DNA from: Limnoperna fortunei
Lineage: Eukaryota > Mollusca > Bivalvia > Mytilida > Modiolidae
Assembly: GCA_944474755.1 (NCBI GenBank)
Contig: OX104112.1
Span: 80,675,756 to 80,739,755, forward strand
Length of the DNA: 64,000 bases
Direction: 5' to 3'
A program made the position numbers and the translations under genes. This document shows, piece after piece, positions 24,801 to 36,800 of this stretch (its first letter is position 1; each line of letters begins with the position of its first letter). The notes under the pieces were generated by a model that worked only from the letters and a program-made list of their open reading frames with translations, ran no database searches and was not told where the DNA came from.

Positions 24801-27800
24801 TTTGTTTCCACCTATTTTGCAATACAAACACGAACAAGGATGCAATATACGTTTTTTTGCATTAAAATATTATCAACAGAGGTCGTGGTCTTGTTTTGTC
24901 AAATAAAAACGTGTGTGACATTTTTGCATAGATCCAATTGTACTGGAAATGTTGTACATATATTTAATTTGTGTCCTGCATTTTCAGTTTCATGGTAATT
25001 TGATAAAATTTTTATAAAATCATTGATAAAAATCCGCTGTTTCATGTGAGAAAATCGGACAAATCATAAGCATTTACATTCATTTCTGACACTGTAACGC
25101 CTAACAGAAGAGCAATATGACATATATATTTGTTTATTTAGATCAATTTCTAAGCAGAAAACCACTGGCAAAATACCTGTCATCCACCTCGATTTCACAC
25201 AATTTTGTTGACAAGGAACATGCTATTTTAATGCATTAGAGAGAGCTAAAGCTAGGAGTCAAATGGTCTTATAGGCAGTCTCGGAGTTTTACTACTATAA
25301 CAAGGATATATATTTCTCTTCTATAAACATGACACTTTCTACTGACACTTCAAAAATTTATTGCATTTCATTTACCATAGATGTGAGTAAACTGCAACTG
25401 GACCATACTACTATATTAAGGAATTTCAAAGGGGGACATTCGAAACTAAACTACAAAACCGTATACTGCTACCCAATTGTGTTGGTGTAGGACCACCAAA
25501 TACCGGGAACCAGTCCAGAGGTTGCACGTAAAAGTAGTACTATTCAACAGACAGGTTCACTCTTGCCTCATATAGAATTTGAACCGCACATGATACCAGA
25601 ATAAATTTGGTATTTTTGGAAAGCTGAATATTCTAGGAAACTTGCGGATTAAGTTTTATTGGTTTTAAATGAATATAAAACTGTTGAGAGTCAATTAGGG
25701 ACATGCACTATTTTTGGACTGAAATAGAAAGTGAAAGTAGATTTTTAGGTCACATGGACTTCAGGTTGAGCGTTCGTTCTTATATGCAATGAAACATATT
25801 GTGAAATTTGGCAGAATGTTCACCCAGTGCATTTTTATATGGGACAGAAGTGTCACTTAATTTGAAATAAAGGTAAATTTTCTAGGATAAGTCAAAATTA
25901 TCAAATTTTAATATAGCCGAAGAGTAAAACAACAATGTTGGTCCTACACCTGTTTGAGCGCCATTCGTAAAATCAATGTCAATATTTGTATCCACTTTAT
26001 TATAGTTTATCGTTACTTTCAAACGCAGACAAGATACACGGATATATCTACACTAATATAAAAGCAAACTTCACGGAAACGAAAAATTTCCGGAAATAAA
26101 AAAAAGCGTACGCAAAAATGTTGAAATTTTTAACCCCCTCCCTTAAGTGTGCGGTTTGCACACTCGTGAAAATTGTTGACAATTATGGACGACCCCTTAG
26201 TAATAATGAATGAAAAAGCTGTATGAGAATTATGATGCAAAAACACAAAAAGATGTACATCTATTTTCCAATAATAAATTAGTTTAAATCTTTATAACCT
26301 TACACTGTTTTTGAAGCCAGGCATGGATGCATTTCCTGATGTTCCTTTAAAAAGAATTTAAACAAAAAATTTTAAAAACATACCTTTAGAACTGACACCA
26401 TATATCATCTGATGATGCCAAGCATCAGGAATAGTCCAACCTGGTTTAACTCCTCTTTGTAGATTTAATGTTGCCATAGGAACAGCACCTTTAGAAAATT
26501 CATGTGTTAATATTTTTCAAATATAATTTAGTTATCTAAATTCTACTGCAATAATTCTTAAAGCATAACCAGTTTGAAAATTAATGAATACTTTTAATAG
26601 TAATGCAGACTGTTTTATAATAATAAAAAAAATATTTCTAAATCAATATCTCTCCAACTTATTACTATGTCCTATAATACTTAACATGAATGGATTACAG
26701 TTTTTGTAGTGACAGCAATGGTTACAAAGTGATGGCAATGTCACTTTTAATGTGTGTCAGCCATAGATTAATGATTAAACGTTAATCTGTACACATATTT
26801 GCCTTTACAAAGAATAATATTTCCTAGATTAAAAATTCTAGATATGAAGTATTTAGTGATAAAGAATACCAAAAAATAACACAACATACCTTTTCTCATC
26901 CAGTATCCCAACCATTTTAGAATCTCCACATTCCTGGCTGGATAAAAATGGAAGAACCTGCCTTTTATAGTACCTTTTGTAAGTTTGGATAGACCTTCTA
27001 TTAATGCATCTGCAGTGCTTCCTTAAACAGATAGTAACATTTGTTATCATGTCTGCTCCAGTAAATTTCACTGAGAGTATATGGTTATCATGTCTGCTCC
27101 AGTAAAATTTCACTGATAGTATATGGTTATCATGTCTGCTCCAGTAAAATTTTATTGAGAGTATATGGTTATCATGTCTGCTCCAGTAAAATTTCACTGA
27201 GAGTATAGCTGATCACCAAAAGAAACCTAAATTTGACAATAAATTGTAAGATGAAAATCAAGAGAAAATATGACAATAAATGTATTCTACCAATGTATAA
27301 AGCTGAAAAAAACTTTTAGTATGGAAATGAATCTTATTTTTTTGACAAAATGGTTAAATTAGAATGTTCTAGATACTGTTTTCTCTTTTATTTACAAGGC
27401 ACAAAAAAATGTCTTAAACTTCTTTCAGGTGACTATGAAATTAGTCCTTCTCCATTATACCTGCATTATATCTCGAGAATAGATAGTAAGGAATAGGTGC
27501 TGCATCCATTCTTAGATTTGTTGTTAACTTTTTGCAAACCTCCTCTCTGTCTACTTGATAGTCAAATGCTTTCTGTAAAACAATAAGGTATAGTGTTACA
27601 TAATGGTATTTAATGATTAACTAAAAAAAAAAATTTCTCCGTCAAGGGATAACAGAATTTCCATTTTGCACATTGTATATTAGATTAAATATGCACAAAA
27701 AAAAATTGTGTAGTAAATAAATGAAAATATTATAATAAACTCAACGATTTAATTTTTGTAATTTTACATATTTGAAAAAAGATCACCACTCAACTTTCAG

Positions 27801-30800
27801 TGTTCTATGGAGTAATATATGACATTAAATGGGGCATGTCCCCATGAGGATGATTTTCGTTTTCCACCCTCTAATAGAAAATATTTTCTAGCAAAAGTCA
27901 GTATTCTCGTATAATTTATTTATATACTTTTACAAGTATATTGTTTACTATTAACATAATAAATAACTGGCAGAAGATAGTATCAAATTTTAAACTTTGA
28001 CTTCAAACCAACATGCTAGAAAACCAAACATTGGTCAGAAGGCCAGGGAGATGATACTTAAATACAATGAAAAATTTTATTTTACTTTCACAATTTATTA
28101 GTTACAAATGTGAAGAGGATAATAACTATCTCTACAGGCATAAATATTCCAAGTCCAATTACCATAATTTGTCAAAAATCTTTGAACCAGAACGATATTC
28201 GAACCTGATCTGTAAATTATCCAGGTTGACTCCCATAAAAAATATCAGCTTAATATCTGCAAGCATTTAGAAAAAAAAATCAGGGGAAAACTTTTCTTTA
28301 AAGAAATTTCTAAGACAAAGGACCATAATTTCGTCAGTAATCATTGGACCAGATTTTTGAACATGATCAGTAACTGATCATGGTTTACTCACATACAAAG
28401 CAAAGCAGGTAGGGACTAATAAAATGCAAGGTTTTGTTGGTTTAGTTCTTTGGTGTTTACTGCCACTTTCAGCATTTTTCAGCTATAGTTGATTCCACTT
28501 AATCAAGGGTTCAACATTAACTTTTTTAACTGCTGGACCAGCGGTCTTGTTAACATTAGAATTTATTAGACCTACCCTCATGTTAACTAGACCACATACA
28601 AAGGGGCAAACATAATTAAGAAATTGAGAGTTAAGATTTGGTTTTAGGGAAGGGTTCCGACTTTATCAGGAAAGCATACTTCGAGACTGAAGAGAGGAAA
28701 GAATTCCGTTAAAGTTTAAAGACAAAAGTAGACTGCCGAACTAGAAAGTAGTTAACAGACAGAATCTTGCCTATTTATTAATCAAGATTTTTAACTTTTA
28801 TTTATTTTATCCAATTTATTTCCATGTTTGCAATCATATTTACCAATGTTATTGTTAACATAATTACAACATACATCCTGTGATGTCACAAAACAACTGA
28901 ACACCGACAATGAAGATAAATCAACTTAAACACACATTACATTTTTTTTTTTTATAAATTATAATTTGAATTTAAAAACCCTACTGCTTGCTATTCTAAT
29001 TTTAGGTATCGTCTATTTTGAAACTTTGCGTTTAACTATTAAACGATAAGAAAACGAATATCTATACATTTATTTGATTTATCTGTTTATGGTTTTTAGA
29101 TACATGTACAATAGTATATCAAAAATTCAGGGTGATAATTACGTTTTGTTACAGTAAACAAACAAATGAAAAAAACAAACCAACATTTTAACTCGTTGAA
29201 TGTGAGAATTGAATAAAATATGGAACATCATTTTGATCCGTAGTAAACGCATTGAAAAACCAGAAGACTTTTTCATTTCTCGATGATAATGATAGCACGA
29301 CCAGTTGGACCAGCTACTTGGCATGTATACTAGACCGGAGCCTACATTTACTGGACAATGTCGTTTGGTCGTGCCTTAATGTTGAACCCTGTGATTGCAT
29401 ACCTGTTAATTACATATTTATCTCTTGTGTAAGACTTTAAAACACCAAACCATTTCCTATACTGTCCATTTTAAAATTTCTGTTAATTGTATGAAACATA
29501 TAAAGAAATTAATAGATTCCTGTTAATTGCATAAAATTATCAAAAAATGGACATATTTATTTCAGAAAATCACATTTTCCTGGCGAGGTAATAACAGTGT
29601 CTACCAATAGAATTATCATAAACCATGTTTTGAAAACCTTCCTTTATATTATAATTGTTGTTGCAAGAATTATGACAATAAAAGAGTCACCTAAACTAAA
29701 CTTTACCGTGTCAATCCGACGGGTTTTTGCTTGACAAAATGGAAAGCTGCTACCGCTTTTGGTCGAGTTTATGGTCCTTTTGTAAATCTTAAATTACACT
29801 TTTTGAAAACAACAATTATTTTCCACAGCTAAACGGCGTTGTGAAATGCGGCTGAATTTTCATTTTGGTAGATCGAATTTCCATAGGAAGTCAGCCATTT
29901 TTGTTTCTAAAGGGGTCTAATGTTGTTTACAAACGTTCGTCTGCTTTCGTAACCTACAATGGTATTAGGACAAACCGCGAGACTTTTCCCGCCTCAACTG
30001 CAGACGACATTACCCGAAGGATTTCGAATAGATAACAATGGAATTTTCCTAATGTACACTTCCGTTCAAAACAAGGTCAAAATTTAGTATGGAAAATCGA
30101 TCTGGCAAAACGAAAAAAAAAACGACCGCATTTCAAAAAGCCAATTAACTGTGGAAAATAATTGTTACTTTCAAAAAGATCTACTAAAGGACCATAAACT
30201 CAACCAAACGCGGTAGCAGTTTTCCATTTTGTCAAGCTAAAACCCGTCGGATTGACACGGTAAAGTTTAGTATAAATGGTTTTATGGATCAACAAAGCAT
30301 GTAATTAGACAATTAAAGTGAAAACTTTTTATTTTCTGTCCAAAAAATGTTATTTTTGATTATTGCATATTTCAGTTTATTGCATATATTTTTGCCTGAA
30401 AAATTGGTTATGCCACTGTATATCATGGCATCCAGTTTTTATTGGGGGAGGAAGTACCCAGAGAAAACCCGATCCGCAGTAGGAAAACTGGCAATCCTTG
30501 TCATTTAAGATTGGATTCGAGCACACCCTGCCTGCAGTGAGACTCGAACCAGCAACCTCAGTGTTAACAGACCACATGATCAATAGCATACGAACTACCT
30601 TAACTACTTGGCCACCAAGGCCCCTCAATGCAAGGCGGAGATAAACTATTTCTAACATTGGTACGGTGGATTCTTGCATTATAAATTTGTCAGAGAACTA
30701 TAAGCAATTAACAGGAATATGCAATTTACAGAAAGGCAATTTGCTAACAGAAAATATCAAACTTTCACTTTAATTTACTAATTAAAAGTTGTATTGCATC

Positions 30801-33800
30801 CGTGTGCATTCAAGTGTAAAAAAAACCCTCTAGGTCAGGAATTATGTCAAAACTGCAAAAGGTCAATTAAACTATTTCCACCTATTTCCATTGACACAAT
30901 GGGCATGAAATTTAGTTATTTGATTTTGTACACTGCACAAAATCATGGCATTATATTCAATTAAGTTTTACACTGAACTTGTTGTAACATGTTTTCAAGC
31001 TTAGCTCTGAGTGCTGACAATATAAAATCATACCAGTATATTAAGAACAGCTGTAGGTCCACATGCTGATGTGCCAATTTGTTTCACTTGTAACACATAT
31101 GCTTCATATTCATTCCAAATCATCACTTTGTCAATATCAGAGTTTTTATGACCTTTTCGACGTCTTCGCTCATATTTTGGAAGTGTCTAGAATCACAAAA
31201 TATTTCAATTTTTTATGCTGAGGAATGATTAAAATATGCATGAAAAATATTTTTAGATAAATATGAATAATTTTAGCATAGGCTCTGCTTACAGAGCACT
31301 TGATACAAACATGTAAGTGTAAAGTTATAATAGGACTGCAACTGAAAACAATTTTCCTGACATAATGATCACTTGTGCCATAGAATTTTTGTTTTTTTTT
31401 ATTTGAATGGTTTTTTAACACCAATTTAGCGATGTTTCATCTATATCGTGGGGTCCAGTTTTTATTGGGGGAGGAAGCCAGAGTACCTGCAGTAGGAAAA
31501 CTGGCAATCCTTGTCAATTAAAATTGGCACAGAGATTGCAGGTTCGAGTACTCACTGCAGGCAGGTTGTACTCGACTCCAATCTTAATTGACAAAGTTTT
31601 CCTACCGCAGGGGGTTAAAATCCTGAAATACTGAAATACAGTAAGAGATAAGCATTTAAAGATGATTAAAAAAAACTTGCAAAAATGATGAAACAAAATA
31701 CTCTAATAAACTTTACCGTGTCGGTCCAACAGGTTTTACTTGACAAAATGGAAAACTGCTTATTGCGTTTGGTTGAAATTATGGTCCTTTTGTAGATCTC
31801 ATGTTACAGTTTTCCACCAGTGATTTTGTTGCCTTTTTTAAAAACAGCCCCCTCCTTTTCAATTGGGAAAATTTATCGATGTTTTTATTGAAATTGGGAA
31901 AAAAGTAATGGTTTTACACTTAAAAAAAGGCAAACAACATTAAGCAGTCAATAAAATGACTAAGTTGATCTTTTGTTAGATATATGTATTTGACTCATGT
32001 GAGATGTCCAAACATCGGATGACTGCAGAAACTTCCATTTTGTTTGATTTTATATTATCAAGATGCTTGGAATTATTTTGAGCAGTTTAAATTATTAAGG
32101 ATAAATTATCAATGAAAAACCAGAAAAATATAAATTACAATAGAATAATTTTTTTTTTTAAAGTTGCTAGAATTATAAATCAAGTAAATGTACATGTAAA
32201 AATAGTTAAAAATTGCAACACTGTGAATCCTATAAAAATAGTACTGTATGTATTTTATGTAAAATGCACTTTTACAAGTATGTAAACATATGTTAGATAA
32301 AAAAATAAAAATGACTGCCAAAATACTAATTATTATTATATTTAAATCATTGCAATACTCGTTTAACACTGCAGGAAATTACGGCACATAGTACACATCT
32401 GCTCCGGAATTTCTTTAAACTTCTTTCGCTTTGAACTGGTTTCCGGTCATATTTTGTCACTGCGCAATTTGTACAAGGTAAAAGTCAGAAGATAGTCAGC
32501 TGACACTGTTTTGTTATGGCACGTAAACAAGAGTGACAAAAATACAAGGATTTCTTATTAAAATGGAACAAAATTAAACGATGAGTTACCCTCCAACGGA
32601 AGCCAACAATAATATGGACCATAATCGCTTGTTCTTATGGTTTTCTGTTGGGATTTTTGTAATAAATTGGGAAATATTTTGAAAAAATATGGGAAATTTG
32701 TTCCAGGGGAAACAGCCGAAATTCGGAGGCAGATTCAAGCTAACAAAATCCCTGTCCACAGTTAAACGTCGTTTTGAAATGCGGCTGAATTTTCATTTTG
32801 ATAAAGCGATTTTCCATACTAAATTTTGACCTTGTTTTGAACGGAAGTGTACATTAGGAAAATTCCAATGTTGTCTATTCGAAATCCTTCGGGTGATGTC
32901 GTCTTCAGTTAAAGTGGAATAAATCTCGTGGTTTGTCTGAATAACATTGTACATTACAAAAGCAGACCAATGTTTGTAAACAACATAAGACCCCTTTACA
33001 AACAAAAATGGCTGATTTCCTATGGAAAATCGCTTTATCAAAATGAAAATTCAGCCGCATTTCATAACAAAGTTTAACTGTGGAAAATAATTGTTGATTT
33101 CAAAAACGGTAATATGAGATTTACAAAAGGACCATAAACTGGACAAAACGTGGTAAGCAGTATTGAATTTTGTCAGGCAAAACCCGTCGGACCGACACAG
33201 TAACATTTATTAAAGTTCTTTTGATACCTTTAATCCTGAAATAAAAGACAGAAATTATCAGCAGACTTTCTCTAGCTCTTAGTTTTTTAAAGATATTGAG
33301 GAAAAATGGCAAATATCGACAATTTTGACAACAAATTAGGGCAAAAAACCCCTCTAAAGCATCGTAACACATCTTCAACTAATTTGAGAATCTTCTAGAG
33401 TTTAGATGCTGAGTAAGTAGGAACACTTCAGATTTCCTGTATCTGTTACACTTTTTGAACTATTAGACAAAAACTATCTTGACACCCCCCCCCCCTTTTC
33501 CACCTGTACTATTTTAAGCCAAGCCATGTTGGTGGTCAGCTGTCATGATTTGCGCAATATTGGTAGAGGACATCCTAAAGATGATGTGTGCAAATTTTCA
33601 AGGCAGTCCTGTCATTGGTTTAAGAGAAGATTTTTTTTAAATCAATTTAAATTTATTAAAAAAAAGTTCAAGGTGAATAAATCCTAAACAGTTCATCAGA
33701 CAATCTTGACCTTAAGTGATTATTGTAGCTCTCTTAGAGCAGATAATTATGCAATGTTAACTTTTTCTCTAGTTCTAATAATTTTCAACATTTTTAAGAA

Positions 33801-36800
33801 AAAATGGAAAAAATCATAAATTATGACGATTAAGGGGCAATAATTCCAACAAGGGATCATCTTATTCTGCACTTTGAATACTGTAGTTTAGGTACCAGCA
33901 AGGCAAGAATGTACAAGTATTTTAATTGTATGCTGGCACTTATTTGTTCAGTTCACAATCTTAGCTTAATAATAATAGTCATCTACTATTGTTCACGCGG
34001 TCTGTAAACATTGAGGTTGCCAGATTAAGTCTCTTTCAATGCAATCAGGTTTAACCCCTATCTTAATTGACAAGGATTGCCAGTTTCCTACCATAGGTTG
34101 GGGGTTTTTTGCAGAAACTCTGCAGCTTCCTCTACCAATTAAATGAGATGCCAAATATAGCAGATTAATTGCTGAAAGTTGCATTAAACATCATTTAGAC
34201 AGCCAGTCCAGTTTTATGGTTGTGTTCTTTTACCTGTTATCTTTTTAACTTTACCTAAATGACCCAAACTTGCTGTTCTACCAATTTTTTTCATAATTGG
34301 CAGTCAATTAACTCATGTTATTATTTTTTGCACCATACAGATCTCTAGTTTTAGAAACAAATGGATAAATAGATAAATGTGACAATGGTACTACCAGCAA
34401 GTTCCTTAGTCATACTTATAATACTATTTTATTCTTACATGGACCTTATTGGAGCAAGCAACACTAGGTCCAGTTTCTTCTTCCACTACTTGTAGACTGT
34501 TATCACTGGTTGATAGGAAGGAATCCAAGTTATCTATTTCTTCATATATAGGCTCATCAGAACTCTCTCTGTAATTATAATTATTATTAAAGAAATATGA
34601 ATATCAATCTGGTCACTAATATGTTATTTCCATTACAACAAGTGTGGAAACAGAAAAATGTCTCGCCTGCATTCTGCACCAGTAATAAAAAATGTCATGG
34701 GCAACATGTATATAGCACTAAATTGTCATCATTTAAAATATACACTGCATGGTTACAGAGAAACTGACCTTATTAAAAAACTTTAGGCAAGTACTCAAAA
34801 TGGGAATAAAATTGAAAGGCGACATAGGATAACTGTTAAAAAAAACAGGGTGGCTTACAGGGGTAGAATTAGTTATAAAAGGTTTAGTAGACATCAGGAC
34901 TACTCATAAAAACATTTTACTAGCCCTGTGGTTGGTGGGACTGACCCTACAGCCCGCTTGCCACAGGCACGTCTTAATACGGCCGGGGGTCTGGGGTAAA
35001 CGGTGCAAAATCCTGCATTCCTGCAATTTCCTGAGGTGTTTTTTGCCATCTGCAGACATGATGTTTATGCCAATAATTTTTGGTTTTATGGTTATAAATC
35101 TCAATATTTTGATTTTTCAGGTAAATGTACAGTTGACTTCCTACATTGATACAAAACTTAAGAGAATAGGAATAAAGATTAAAAATGATCCTCAAGCAAT
35201 AGTAATTTTTGTCACAAGATTAAATTACCAAATATCAAAAATAAGCTATGAGCAGTATTGGAGGCCTCTGACTATTCACATGCAATAAGTGCTGTCCCAA
35301 TTAAACATAAGTCTACTCCCAGGAAGGCAAAGATTTAAGAAGTTCACTTCTCATGCCAGGGTATCTGAATACTAAACATTTCTTATGCAGTATTTAAAAA
35401 TAATAACTTCTATGGGTGGTGGGTAGTAAAAGACTTTGCCTTCATTGGGTTAGATTCAGGTTTTAATGGAATAGCCCTAATTCCATGGACAAACGTTCCA
35501 AACTTTTCAAACTTTTTACAAATCGTACATATCATTCCAGTTTCAACATGTTGTAACCATTTAAATTCGACTTCCCATTTAGAAAGATACGTTCGCTTTC
35601 TTTTGGACTGATCGTAAAGCCGTTGTTGGTCTAAACGTTCGGCACAAGATTTTGCTCTCTTTACCGGGGGCCCGGTATAACCGGTCAAAAACTTTTCCAT
35701 TTTACTTACAAACACATGTTTACATTCTGATCTACATAAGCTAATAATCGATTGGTAGAGAGCTGGATATTAAACCAATCAAATTAAGTGTAACAACTAT
35801 ACCTTTTATTTTTTCTTACTGGTTTACGAAGCTGAAGTCGTTGGCCGTTTACACTTACCTAATAGCGGAACCAGTAGAGAAAACAAAACCGGGACCGTTA
35901 CCGGCAAAATTTCGTACTAGCCCGACGGACGATTTTAAACTGATTTTAACTGACCCTCAATAATTTTTACTCGCCTCGGGCGAACGGGCGGGCGTTATTT
36001 CGACCCCTGGGCTTAACATCGCTTTTTATTATGATTAACACAGACGAAGTGGGACCACGATAATGCGACTTGTTTGCCTTTCGCCTTCCAAAGCAAGCTC
36101 AGGATTCATGCTATGCAGCAGACAGAAGCCCAAATTTTTGTAGTTAACATTTCAATGGGACATTTATTTTATAACACGCATTGTGATTGGCAAAATTGTT
36201 CCAGACCGCCACCGAATTTAAATCCGGGTCAAATATATCGAAAATCAAACACAGCAAAAATACTGTGAATCATCGAACCTTCGTTCAATCGTTTCACCTC
36301 TACTTTTTGTATATGAAATAATCACTTACCCAGATGATTCTTCAAGTCTAGTTGGCATATGCATTATAACTGCATTCTGCAAAGCATGAGTCAAATTCTC
36401 CAAATCTTCAACACCCATACAGTCATTACATTCACTATTTTGTTCGCTGTTAGAAGCGATGTTCGGAACATCTCGTGCAAAGTGATGGAAAGCGTTTTCT
36501 TCCTCATCTGATGATCCAGATAAAGATGATGATGGATTCTCGCCATCAAGTGCAAGTTTGCAAAAGATTTTTTCCTGCTTGTTACTTTCGGAATTCTGAA
36601 AGTTTGCTATTGGAACCTTTTCATGTTTATAAATCACTCTTAATAAATAATTATCATCGTCTGGTTGATCACAGTGAGGATCGTATACCTCCATGTTACT
36701 GTCAAGGTAATCAAATGCTAAACATCTCCCTTCTAAGTTCAAATTATTTGTAGCTCCACCCTCAGCACCAATAAACTGATTATGACCCAAATTAGAATCT

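Noticed and set aside
26853..27197. Antisense ORF with a repeated K-F-Y-W-S-R-H-D-N-H-I-L-S motif
   Set aside because: Product of the 41-42-bp minisatellite running into the real exon on the same strand in a different frame.
32793..33041. Minus-strand ORF in the MITE copy
   Set aside because: Lies wholly in the inverted-repeat MITE; the corresponding part of the other copies is not open.
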